A model generated the notes under the pieces. The model was given only the letters and a program-made list of their open reading frames with translations. It was not told the DNA's origin and searched no databases. The translations under genes were made by a program, and so were the position numbers. A stretch of 64,000 nucleotides of DNA from Fennellomyces sp. T-0311 (Eukaryota; Mucoromycota; Mucoromycetes; Mucorales; Lichtheimiaceae): contig JALLLT010000007.1 in NCBI GenBank assembly GCA_025266875.1, forward strand, positions 434,001-498,000, written 5' to 3'. Positions 10,884-21,829 of the stretch are shown here, piece after piece; position 1 is the first letter of the stretch, and each line of letters opens with the position of its first letter.

Positions 10884-13493
10884 TTACTTTCTTATGTCGG
10901 CCACACGGATGGCAACCGCGTTTCTGTGCGCTTCCAAACCTTCGATTTCAGCTAACCGCATCACAGTGTCGCCCAAACGGTTCAGACCATCAGCAGTGAG
11001 TTGCTGCGACGTGATGTGTTTGACGAACGTTAGGGTGTTGACACCCGAGTACATGCGGGAGTAACCGTAAGTGGGTAGGGTGTGGTTGGTGCCCGAAGCA
11101 TAGTCACCGCAACTTTCTGGCGAGTAAGGGCCGACAAACACACTACCAGCGTGCATAATGTTGGGCAACAGGCTTTCGGGCTTATCGTTGTGCAAGATCA
11201 AATGCTCAGGAGCATAGTCGTTCGAGAAAGAAACAGCTTCATCGATGGTGTTGACCTTGAGTGTGTATGACTTGGGAATGCTCTGACGAACAATGTCGAC
11301 ACGTGGCAGACGGCTGGCTTGGATATGGATTTGGTCGTCAATAGCTTCGAGTTCGGCATCGGTCAAGTCGACGGCGACAAGCACCACCTGCGAATCAATA
11401 CCATGTTCTGCCTGGGACAACAGATCCGAAGCGACGTAGGCAGGGTTGCTGGTCTTGTCGGCGATCACCAAGACTTCGGAGGGACCAGCAGGCATATCGA
11501 TCGAGACCAAGCAAGAAGTGTCGTTCTGGGCAACCATCTTGGCAGCAGTGACGTATTGGTTGCCGGGACCGCAGATCTTGTCGACCTTGGGCACGGTCTC
11601 GGTACCGTAAGCCATGGCAGCAACAGCCTGAGCACCACCAGCCAAAAGAACGTGCGATGCACCGACCTTGTGGGCAACATACAGCACTTCAGGAACAACC
11701 GAACCATCGGGACGAGGGGGTGTGGCAATGACGATTTCTGAGCAGCCAGCGACCTTGGCTGGAATACCCAACATCAACGTAGTAGAGGGAAGAACAGCAG
11801 TGCCACCAGGCACGTACAGACCAACGCGTTCAATGGGCCGAGCAAATCGTGTGCACACAACACCAGGCATGGTTTCCACGGTCAAAGTATCGCGATCCAT
11901 CTGTGCGTCGTGGAACTTGAAGATGTTGTCGTAAGCCTGATCGATGGCAGCCTTGGTCTGAGGATCCAACTGCATCAACTTTTCGTCGAAAGGTGCCTTC
12001 AAAGTGGGGCAGTCGAGCTTGACGCGGTCGAATTTGGCAGTAAGGTCGATGAGGGCAGCATCACCACGTTGGCGGACGTCCTTCATGATGGGAGTAACAC
12101 GGCCAATGATTTCGGTCGAATCAATGATGGGGCGAAGCAGCAGCTCAGCACGCTTCTCGGCCGAGATGTCTTTGATGTCATAGGCCTTCATAGCAATGCG
12201 GCCATTCTCCTCCGGTTTCTTTTCTTCGACCTTGGGTTCCTCAGCCTTCTTTTCTTCGCCACTCCACTTGGGCTTAGCGTTGCCGGGGCGTCGAGTCACC
12301 TTGCGAGCCTTCTTATCCAAGTTCTTTTCAACGTCCTCGAGCGAGACACCGGCGCTCACACACTTGGTCAATGCAAAGTAGATAAGATCGGCAGCCTCCC
12401 AAGCGACCTCATTCTTCTCAGTGGCATCGCACAATTCCTCAGCTTCTTCCATGATCTTGGCGCGCAGAAGCTTGGCATCATTGAAAAGACGAGCAGTGTA
12501 GGAACCAGCAGGTGCACTTTCCTTTCGGCTCTGCAGAGTTTGTTGCAATGCGCTCAAGCCAGTGTTGGCACCAAAGCAAGTCCATGTGTTGAGGTGGCAG
12601 AATCCTGAATGGATCACTTGTTAGCCCCCATGTACTTGTGTGACACACATCTTTCACTTACCAGCACCGTGTTGCTTGACAACAAAACGCAAGGCATCGC
12701 CATCGCAATCGTAATCGACGCGCAGCAACGACTGAGTCGCGCCAGATGTCGCACCCTTGTACCACAATCCGCGGTTACGGCTCTGATAGACGCCCTGGCC
12801 CGTTCGCAAGGACTCGGATACGCTCTTGACACTGGAGTAAACCAATCCCAATGCAGTGTTGCGCTCATCCACAACCATGGTGGTAAACAAACCATCGGGA
12901 CGATCCGTGGTTGCCGTAGCCAAGAAAGCCTCGCCAATGTTGATCTTGCCTTCCGATGCGTCCTCGGTTGTCAAATGACCAGCCGAAATAAGAATATCAA
13001 GTTTGACAGCGTTGAGTTGAGCAATGGCATCGAGAGTAACTACGCTATCACCGGCGTTCACAACAACACGACGTTCACCACCTTCGGGAAGCAACTGGCT
13101 GCGAGTGGCCTTGGCGAATTGGTGAAGCGCTTCGGTGGTCAGGGCATCGCCGATCGAAATGTCAACAATGTAGATCGAGGGCTGGAAAGTCAGTTGGCTC
13201 AAAGACGCAAGGGTGCCTTGAACGGCAATGCGATCTTGGGAAACGCCATTCAATTCGTCGGCAACGAGTTTCTCGGCGGAAAAGATAACCTTGTAGACAC
13301 CGGCATCCCACAGTTGCACGGCTTCCTCGACACTGTTGGCCTTCGCCCAGAACAAGGTCGATCCGGTCTCTTCGATTAAGGCCTTGACCGAGTCTACGGT
13401 AGCGTTTTCGACGAGGACGGCACCCAAGTAGCCCACGGCGGTCTTGAGAGCGGCTTGGGCGGCATCCGCCAAATTCAGTGAAGGTATGAACAT
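10884..13493 (-). CDS. HIS4: HIS4 trifunctional histidine biosynthesis protein
   Basis: Fused phosphoribosyl-AMP cyclohydrolase, phosphoribosyl-ATP pyrophosphohydrolase and histidinol dehydrogenase: steps 2, 3 and the last of histidine synthesis, cytosolic. Two exons (13493-12662, 12604-10884) give 850 aa. The N-terminal ~200 aa match fungal His4 leader regions. The cyclohydrolase follows ([37 protein letters not shown]). Next is the HisE helix bundle ([21 protein letters not shown]), then a Lys/Glu-rich linker. Histidinol dehydrogenase closes the protein ([42 protein letters not shown]). All three domains are intact. It sits between the arms of the HET inverted duplication. Only 148 bp separate its start from the GH8 3' end. 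Confidence 0.97.
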
Positions 13494-13641
13494 TTGTTTG
13501 AGAGGGGAGGATAAAATCGACTATTGGGAAGGCGCCTTTTGTTTCCACTTCTCGTGACTTGATTTTAGGTTTCTCACTGATTATGACACATCGCCGAACG
13601 CTGAGAATGGTTGAAAATAATGCATTTTTAATAGGAAAACT

Positions 13642-14955
13642 TTAAAAGGGCACAGCAGCCTCTAGAACACACAGCATGGCAATAGTCTCTCCAAAGTATG
13701 TCCGTTCCTGCATCGCGTTCATATCCTGCAAAATGTGCTGCAGCTGGTTCTGCCATCCAAGCACCCAGAACAGGAAACTGACCGGCGCTACAAAGGCCAT
13801 GTCGGTGTAATCCGCGTAGCAACCACCATGAAGACTATATCCTGCACGCACAGCACAGTCGCCATTCGCGCACACACCGCGCTGGCTCATCTGATTGGCG
13901 AAAAAGTGCGCCTCCGTTTCGAGTACGCCGCGCACACGCTCATCACGCGTCAGCATATAGTAATGTCCTAGTCGCCACGGTACACCTATATCATCCATTA
14001 ATAAAAAAATAGCAACTACAGCTGCAACATAAGTGGGGATACATTACGACATGAATTCCAGTTATAGTCGCCATCATGCTCACTCTCCAAAACCTCGCCG
14101 CGAGCAGGATAATAAGCCCTGCTTCCGTTATCCAATTTTAAGAAATCCGCAATAAGACCGGTTTGTGGGTTCATGGAGAGCTGACCGTTCACGCAGTTGA
14201 TAATGGCGGAAATGACATTGGCCCATTGCTGTTGACGCGGAGTGTCGTCTTGGTAAAAGATCAAGTAGCCACTTAAAATGAAATCCGAGGGGCGAGTCAG
14301 GAGGTAGGCGTCATCGCCCGGGTCCGCCCAGTCGCCAATCAAGGGCATATACGTTTGGTGGTTGAAGCAATGTTGCCATACTGCGCCTGCAAGTTCTGTG
14401 GCTGCCGCTCGATAATCAATTTCACCTTGAGCTCCACCACGTCCCCATACGCGTGCTGCCAAGAAAAGTGCCGTTGCAATATCCACATCACCGTCCGTTG
14501 CACAGTTCTGTCCTCCTTCATCACCAGGCACGAATTGGCCCCCGGATGTCGTCTTTTGTTGCCACCTTTTTTTTTGGGTTCTTTTTAGTTACCTCGTCTT
14601 TTGCCTTTCTCTGTCGTTGCCTTACTGCATCAATCCTTTGCTATTGCGCCATCGCATAAAGTATCGATAAAGTCCATCAAAGTCTTGTTGGTTACGCTTC
14701 AATACAGACACCAACATGCCATAGCCTGCGACACGAGTTAGAACAGGAATTGGACGAGTGTGTGTACAATTACCATGAGCTTCAGAGCATGTCATCTCTG
14801 GGACATTTTCGCTCTGTTCTTTATAGTAAATATAGTATCCGTCCTGGTATGAACGCAAGTATCTGTTTTTTTTTCGTTCGCATCAACAGTACAAGATCCA
14901 TGTGCGCCGAGGCTTACCGAGATAGCTTACTTTCCGCGCCACGCAGCGTAGGTTG
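13642..14955 (-). CDS. Glycoside hydrolase family 8 (endoglucanase/chitosanase type), 5' end unresolved
   Basis: Exons 14955-14931, 14862-14774, 14725-14626, 14565-14048 and 13985-13642 join in phase into a GH8 (alpha/alpha)6-barrel. Visible motifs are SEAHGYGML (the family's catalytic SEGxGYGM site), GLMQWQQ, NCATDGDVDIATAL (second acid, TDGDxDIA), DWADPGDDAYLLTRPSDFILS and NSCRVPWRLGHYYML. Substrate (beta-1,4-glucan or chitosan) cannot be told. The 5' part is a problem. A frame at 15142-15180 reads like the expected first helix (TVQHAVKY, joining ATYAAWRGKYL), but a TAA interrupts it with no acceptor after it. That join would also need a 186-nt intron, long for this locus. No signal peptide is found. 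It may be a 5'-damaged gene. Confidence 0.75.
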
Positions 14956-15662
14956 CTTCGAGTCCAGCCATATTGTTGTGAAAGAAAGAAAGAGAAACGC
15001 CAAGAATAAAAAAAGGAGCACCACTGTATTTTTTCCCTTTTGTGTATGCTTTTTTTTTGGCCAGCATAAAAAATAACCCAGCTTTTGGAACTCAGTATAG
15101 ACAAACACCTTAAAGTAGGACAAACAAAAATGTAAACTTACCATATTTGACAGCATGTTGCACAGTTCCAAAGTTTCCAAGTTACGTTGTTTCCATCGTA
15201 AAGACCTTCTGGTGGAGATATCTTTTACCGGCCAAGGCATAATTTATTTTTATATTCGCATGCATGCATTGTGCATGAAATATGATGCAATTATTCCTGC
15301 GGGTGTCACTCCTGCATAGGCGCAAGCAAACCTGCAAAAGCACAGGTCAGTAAAACCAGACTTTCCAAACATCAAGATATAAAGTTTTGTGACATCTTGG
15401 CAAAATACACGGCTGCTTATTGTTTCTAGAATGACGATAGCAAGGTGCATTGGTCATCACTGGCATTAGAATATTTCCGCCGCGGTCCGTTCGGTTTCGT
15501 AATAGATCACCAGTTAATAATTCCAGCTCAAAGCTTTTTTTTTCTTGTCGGTTTGATCTTGCCTCAAAACATAACGCTGGGGAAAATTTTAAATTCAATC
15601 ACATATTGCTTTGTAAAAAGGCTTGTCTATAGCTCTTAGTTTAGAGTGCGTAAAGCTACGTA

Positions 15663-15834
15663 CAGTGGCCGCTTTATATAGCGATATTTTGTATAACGAT
15701 AATTCGATATAACGATACAATTCTCGATGCACCAAAACGGTAATCTCTGCCAAATCCCATTTTATATAACGATATTTCGATATAACGATAAAGTTTAGGC
15801 TGCACCATCGTATCGTTATATAAAGCGACCACTG
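15663..15834. mobile_element. 172-bp MITE with mariner/pogo-like ends
   Basis: Termini CAGTGGCCGCTTTATATAGCGATA and the complement of CAGTGGTCGCTTTATATAACGATA are inverted repeats with two mismatches. TA dinucleotides flank both ends (15661-15662, 15835-15836), as expected for Tc1/mariner-pogo target duplication. Subterminal TATAACGATA units repeat inside. It is too short to code, so it is a non-autonomous element. It lies upstream of the damaged GH8 5' end. Confidence 0.85.
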
Positions 15835-17061
15835 TACATAATTGAGGTCTAAAAGCGTTGAGCTCTCCATATTCTAGTCCCAGCTTATGGTCATCACCAG
15901 ATTTACAGACACTTTTGATTTTTAACTGATTTTCTGGCTATTGTATGGATAAGTCATTCCGTACCAATCAATGATGTACTATCAAAAGAAGCACTTTTGG
16001 GTAAAAAGGTACGTATACACGAAAAATAGGTTGAACAAATTGCGCGACTTGACAATGATAATACCATTCGTGTAAAATTTGTTTGATTGAAACAACGGTA
16101 ATTAAACTAGCATTGCGTCACTGAATAAAATGTCTCTGGTGGTACAGCATATCGATAACTGAGCTGAAATACTGAACTATAAGCAATTGAGTGAGTTTCT
16201 TCGTATGTGATTTTTGGTCCAGAGGATATCGCACTTTGGTGCGTTAGTGGGTTTGAAAGCATATCGATAGATCAAATCGATTTTTATTGACTTTAAAAAA
16301 TTCCGGCAGTCTATTACTGGCGGTTCAATCTTTTTGGATTGCCCCTGCTGGAATTCTTTCTTTGGCTCTTTATGCTCATACATGTCTTTGAAATCGGCCA
16401 CAATGATGGGCTTTTTTGAGTCGACAATCAGATACTTTTGGAAAGTAAGATTGATGGAATCCTTCGCCTTCTTGGGCACCTCCATGTATTCTCTGATGAT
16501 AACATCCACAAGCGTGGAGATAATGTGAAAAAATGGAACCATTGTTCGAGAGTAATTTGAATACCTACGTACTGGAAAGCCCATCCACAACCCATACGAA
16601 GGAGTCCTCATTGTATGCTTGAGTGGTTTCCGCACGGACAAGGAAGAACCATTACTCATGATACACGTAAAAATGCGCGTTTATCAGGTCATACATATGT
16701 AATTTACAATTCATTTGATAACGTTGTTGGCCGGATCTTGGTGTACATACGTAAAATCAAGTTCTCAAAAGTGTTCGTTGCATTTGATATAGGTGAAGAA
16801 GAATTGTCGGGTACGTACATGAAATCATAATAAGCAATAGCCGAGTGACTAAATGGTAAGTAATCTTCGGTCCTACTAGATTAAGTGTGCTTGCCGTACA
16901 TACGATAAGTTGTATCTCTCATACGGAAGAAGAACGCACAAATACTAAAGGTGAGGCCTCCAGTAAAGTACGCAGTACTTTTTAAATTCTGTTTTATGTA
17001 CGATAATTTTTAATCGTAGCCAATTCCCAATGGATGCTCGATATACTTAAGAACGGGTAAG

Positions 17062-17442
17062 TGTGGTATCGCTTAACGAGAAAAGGCTTTCGAATGACGA
17101 GATCAAAAATAAGATTCTGTTTTATTGACGAAAGTTGCTTTCTACTTATACTGATGATGAGTCGGGACGAAGAAGACCAATGCTTTGTATAATAGTCCCA
17201 AAGATCCATGCTATCACCGAGTCTCATATGATCTTGCCATATTGTCGAAGACACCAAAGATCTGAGACCAAGTTAACGGAGTTGCCTTACATGATCGGTA
17301 AAGCCGGATCAAGGTTGCACATAAGAGCAAATAGGGCGATCGATAACTGTACGGTTGTTGATGCCATAATGACATTGGATATAATCAAGGACTAAGGAAA
17401 AGCATGTAACCATGGATGGTGGTGTATGTCGGGAATACGACA
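17062..17442 (+). mobile_element. Solo LTR, copy A (381 bp)
   Basis: Starts TGTGGTATCGC and ends GGAATACGACA (canonical TG...CA ends). It is flanked by a perfect 5-bp direct repeat GTAAG (17057-17061 and 17443-17447). A second copy with different 5-bp flanks lies at 41871-42250. No internal retroelement sequence is adjacent, so this is a solo LTR left by recombination. Superfamily (Gypsy or Copia) cannot be decided. Confidence 0.9.
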
Positions 17443-17786
17443 GTAAGACGTCTGTGCTCTCTCATCTGGATCGTTATGAAATATCACTGTATGTTAATTT
17501 TCGTGTTAAATTACTTTGGTTATCATCATGATACAATTTATGTATGTATCAGTTTCAAAAATGGACCTTAATTTTAACTCGTTATCATGCAGTTAAATAC
17601 CCAAAAGATTACAAAACACCTCTTTCGAGGAGTAAAGCGCGTAATATTGCGAAGTACTCAACAAAGACTAGGACACGTCGCGAAAGTATCGTTTCGTTGC
17701 GCCACAACTGTTTGCTGAGGCCATACTTCTGCAGGACATTACTCCACTTTCATCACATGTACGGGTCGAACAGTCAGGCAGTTGAT

Positions 17787-17959
17787 CACTGCAAAAAATT
17801 TTTGGGTGAATTTTGGGTGAATGAGTTTTTGAGGTGATTAAACATAAGCTTTTTAACCATTTGTACTACCATTTTTAGTAACTCAAGTGGTTAAAAAGCT
17901 TATGTTTAACCACTTCGAAAAATTATTCACCAAAATTCACCCAAAAATTTTTTGCAGTG
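17787..17959. mobile_element. 173-bp foldback MITE with CACTG ends
   Basis: Near-perfect inverted arms of about 70 nt start CACTGCAAAAAATTTTTGGG at both ends. A short unpaired centre lies between AAGCTTTTTAACCA blocks. GAT flanks both sides (17784-17786 and 17960-17962) as a 3-bp target duplication. CACTG termini with a 3-bp duplication suggest a CACTA (EnSpm)-related non-autonomous element; that class assignment is inference. Confidence 0.82.
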
Positions 17960-19352
17960 GATGTGGATGGACACAGCAAACTATAGAGGTGGTCCGTACA
18001 TGGCAGCTACCCAGAGCGCACTGGGAACTATCCATTTGCTAATGTGTTCATGCTCTCAGATACTGACGGGCGCAAGTTATGTATCGGAACACGAACGGCC
18101 AACTTTTTTGGTAACAGGGTGTGTGCGTTTCGAAGGAGGTTGGTAAATCTCGTTTTGAGCACCGCACTCGCCATACTTAGTGCCAGAACAAGAATATTGA
18201 CTGATAGCTACTCCATTGGCCACGCCGATACACTCTGTGGCCAATGGGATGTCACTTTATTACAGGCACTTATGGAGATACACCTATTTTGATAGGTGCA
18301 GTTAAAATGTCATCTTTTACCGATATATTCCAAATCAGTACCCATCTGGTACTTCTGTGATAATGACAATAGCGCTTACTATACGTACAATAGCACCAAG
18401 GAAACTCGCAATTGTCAAATCAGCGTTGCTGAATAGTGTTCAAACTTGTCGAACTTTTAACGAAATATCATCACAAGAAACTAAATATTAAGTAAAATAA
18501 GAGAGATTCTTCGCCGAAAAATACAATGAGGATAACCGGAAGTACAGACTTGAATGTAATGCTTCGCCTGGGCTGTCCAAGGAGAATGGCAAAAAAAAAA
18601 ATCGAAATGATGATCAAGTACTTTACAACATCTGAATAAGCTACTTTTTGGAAAGCATTGCATTAAGGCTACCCATAATTTGCAAGGAATGTTTATGTAA
18701 TAATGGCTGGACTTCGGAGTAGGCCTGGATAATTGCATCACAGTATGATGTTTTGTCTTACCAAAACCGTATCGTTCGCAACAGCGATTTATTTTCTTGT
18801 CTTTGCTACATAAAAAAGATTCCGCACGGCCATAGCTATTTTTCATTTTAGTCAGCGTTCAGCAGTTGTTGATCTGCTTGGTCACGGTTGACCTCAATTA
18901 CGCATACGCCAGTGCTGCACGAAAAGAATGATAAAAAGCCACCCGTAACTCTTGCAAAAAGATAGTTTTTGATTGCAGCACACGCACAAGTTTGGTTAGT
19001 TTTCTTCGTTTCGAGCAACGTGAGGTTTCTGCCAAAAGGCCTCCACCTGACCAATGCCCTACAGATAATGGCTTTTTCCATGTCTCCTATATAACAAAAC
19101 TTTCCAAAAGCTCAGTGAATCAGCGATTTTTCATCTGAGTTGACCGTACCATCTGCTTGAGCTTCCTATACATTGTCCCAACCTAGTAAGCATATGTGGG
19201 TAGAAGCACGCAAGCATTCGATCGACATGGAATTATTGGAGTTATACCGGCATTATTAGTCAGTGCCACACTCAGGAATCGAACTCGATGGCCATCTCTT
19301 GAAGTTCGTTATGATACTGCATATCAAAGGAGATTATAACAGCACATGTGTT

Positions 19353-21023
19353 TTATTTGATATAAAAGTCACCGGTGGTCTCGCAGCCAAGGTTGTTGAA
19401 CATTTTATCCAAAGCTTCTTGGGGGCTGATGCGCGGCTCATCACGCTGGAAGTGTTTCAAAAGTATGGTACCGATTATTTTGTAAGAGCCATCAGTCAAC
19501 CTTCTTGCAACTGGGGAGATATAACTGTGAGCATATCCAACAACGACATCGTTACGTGTTCTTGCTATCACACTCTTAAATATGACACCCAAAATGACAC
19601 ACTCGTCGCATTCTTCGGTGAGGGAGTGTGGCAACACCGGTGAGAGAAATTGAGCTTGGCTGTCTGGTTTGTAATAGTGCGTGGAAAAGTAGCCTGCCTG
19701 GAGCATGGCCCATTGACACCAATCCAACGCCTCGCTTTCGTCGCCAAAGTCATCCATTGCGTCGATTATTTTGAAATAATTACTCCTTGCTTTCTTCATT
19801 CGTTCGTCGTCTTTGAAGACATCAAAATCGTTGTATTTGCGAGGGTGTATGGTGTGGTATCGGCAACGCATATGTAACACCATATTCTCGTCTATCGTAT
19901 AATCGCCATTCTGGTCCAGTGAAGTATCACCAATTGACCAGGCCGAGTGTAATCCAGCAATGCCTGTCCACGAAGGAAGGCCATAGGATCCCATGGTTGT
20001 CGTGTATTGAGGACTTCCATCCCAAGGAAGCAGCACTGATCCAAAGCACATGAGCGATAAGTCCCTTTGGGCCAAGCGTCGGTAAAATGCGTTCATTGCA
20101 GCGGACACGTCGCTGTCGTAATCAACGTCGATAGAAATAATGTCTGCAAAAATGTTGGCCAGCGCATATATCTTGTCGTGTTCTTTCGTGCTTGTACGCA
20201 TGTGCGCGTGACGGAGGACTTGGTTTGCGCTTTTCACTGTACGTTCCTTGAATCCGAGCATCATGTTGGCCAGTCCGTCGTCTTCCTTTCGTTTGTCGCC
20301 TTGTTTGATATTAGCAAGAGACCAAAAATGGGTGTTTCGGCCGACGACCAAAATCCGCGTTGACATCATGACTTCCTCCAGTGTCCAGCTCCGTTGGAAC
20401 CACAGTGATTTCACCATTTGACGAAATGCCTTGCTTTTAGCTTCAATACTGCGTGTAACCCAGTTCATACAGTCAAAAGCCTCGGGATCCTCAATGTTGA
20501 TTTCGGGGACCAAGGCGACTGTGTAACGCGCGTTGCTGTAAATGAGATGCATTTGCTTGATTTCGCGATGCTTTTCTGCCTTGTTGGTTTGGTCGATGCA
20601 AATCTTGTCGTACCACAAGTACTCGATGTCGAAGTCCTTGCATATATGCTGGAGCAGTTTGTCGTATGTCACTTCAGAACTGAGACAATTTTTGATTAAC
20701 AGACTGATTTGTCTGGATGGGCATAATTTGTTAAGCTCGTATAAACCGTATGAATCGCACACGGCACGTAACTTTAAGTCGGTAATTTCGTGGTATCCAT
20801 TGTCAACGCAGACATATTCTCCGTTTTCAAGTTTCTTGGTCTCGCCGGACTGCTCCCAGCAGTACGATAGGGCGTGGTAGCCATCAACAGCATCGGTGCC
20901 AGGAACCTTTTGCCAGTCGGAAGTGCGGATGAGCCATGTAGGTCTGAATTCGCCTCCCTTCGAGGTGTACTCGGTAATGTTTGGATCGGCTATTCGTTGC
21001 GGCGTGACGTACTCGATATACAT
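19353..21023 (-). CDS. HET-domain (heterokaryon incompatibility-like) protein, copy 2
   Basis: Intronless 556-aa paralogue of the 8345 gene, on the opposite strand. It has the same three HET blocks: YHALSYCWEQ, YLWYDKICIDQ and LWFQRSWTLEEVM. Most other residues agree with copy 1, except a 37-residue stretch after YHEI that has no counterpart in copy 1 (20 unrelated residues there). Both copies are open throughout, which suggests that coding function has been retained since duplication. Cell-death or allorecognition activity is inferred from the family only. A TATATAAG element lies 137 bp upstream on the same strand. Confidence 0.85.
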   Translation of the reverse strand: MYIEYVTPQRIADPNITEYTSKGGEFRPTWLIRTSDWQKVPGTDAVDGYHALSYCWEQSGETKKLENGEYVCVDNGYHEITDLKLRAVCDSYGLYELNKLCPSRQISLLIKNCLSSEVTYDKLLQHICKDFDIEYLWYDKICIDQTNKAEKHREIKQMHLIYSNARYTVALVPEINIEDPEAFDCMNWVTRSIEAKSKAFRQMVKSLWFQRSWTLEEVMMSTRILVVGRNTHFWSLANIKQGDKRKEDDGLANMMLGFKERTVKSANQVLRHAHMRTSTKEHDKIYALANIFADIISIDVDYDSDVSAAMNAFYRRLAQRDLSLMCFGSVLLPWDGSPQYTTTMGSYGLPSWTGIAGLHSAWSIGDTSLDQNGDYTIDENMVLHMRCRYHTIHPRKYNDFDVFKDDERMKKARSNYFKIIDAMDDFGDESEALDWCQWAMLQAGYFSTHYYKPDSQAQFLSPVLPHSLTEECDECVILGVIFKSVIARTRNDVVVGYAHSYISPVARRLTDGSYKIIGTILLKHFQRDEPRISPQEALDKMFNNLGCETTGDFYIK

Positions 21024-21159
21024 GCTTACGGCATACTATTCTGTGGTTCAAGGGGATAAATCACAAAGCTTTACGGACAACGTACAGTTGACTCTTTACA
21101 GATGCAGGTGAAAAGGACGAAAGAGAAGGAAAAAGAAGGAAACGAAAGGGCTTGGTTCT

Positions 21160-21167
21160 CTTATATA
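21160..21167 (-). promoter_or_regulatory. Candidate TATA box of HET copy 2
   Basis: TATATAAG read on the minus strand, 137 bp upstream of the start. The matching place in copy 1 reads AATAAAAG (8203-8210), so the two paralogues may differ in basal promoter strength. Confidence 0.4.
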
Positions 21168-21829
21168 GTGCCACAGTGTAGCGTTTGCAGCCAAGCCCAT
21201 ACTTTATCAAAGTATACAGAGCTGATGGAGTTGTGTGTCGTTCAACAAGCTGTTATCTGGATTGCCATTCTGGCTGTCGCTCAGTACATGTGATGGAGTA
21301 GAACGGCAGAAGTGAAATCAGTGGGCAGCGTGTTCGGATCCTCCGTACGAAACAAGCTTGATTTCCGTGGTCGAACGCCAATCGTGAGATGTGTTGAGAT
21401 TGCGACGAGTCAACGGTGAATGGATGTTGCGATGAACAACGACCGTTTTAACTGACAAAGAGCGTGGATCGTCCATCTCAGGCTGAGATTAATTGGCTCA
21501 TCCCAATTGTTTATCACACCCTCCGCTGCTAATACTGATGGTTAACATATCTTTTAAACCGCTTTACTCCTCAAGCTTTCTTTGGACAAGTGCCAAACGA
21601 ATCTTACTTCCGGAATGATTGACCCAACAGTACGACTTGGAAAGGGATGCTTCGTATGGGCCATCTATTTGGACGGTTACTCATATTAACATCAGGATGT
21701 TCTAGCTCCTAATCTCGTAATGGGGATATGAAGTGCTGTTTACTTAATGGGCTTTAGATACACGCAAGCCAAAGCGGGCACAGTTGGTCAAATACTGGTG
21801 CCTTGTAGTTTAAGCTCTCGTGAACACGT

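Larger units (their letters stand above)
14956..18734. other. Repeat-rich spacer between GH8 and HET copy 2 arm
   Basis: Contains two MITEs and a solo LTR (listed separately) plus unassigned AT-rich DNA. A 160-codon minus-strand ORF (16177-16659) has no recognisable domain, and I could not find splice partners for it. It may be transposon debris. No other gene is supported. Confidence 0.55.

Noticed and set aside
11910..12608. 232-codon ORF antisense to HIS4
   Set aside because: Shadow frame of a well-conserved coding exon.
16177..16659. 160-codon minus-strand ORF
   Set aside because: No recognisable domain or splice partners, and it lies among transposon traces. It could be debris; kept only as a note.
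16840..16900. GCCGAGTGACTAAATGG, resembling a tRNA-Ser/Leu D arm
   Set aside because: No matching B box or acceptor stem within 100 bp.
19255..19300. tRNA B-box-like GAGTTCGATTCC on the minus strand downstream of HET copy 2
   Set aside because: No A box or cloverleaf upstream at tRNA spacing; the same place in arm 1 has lost the motif.
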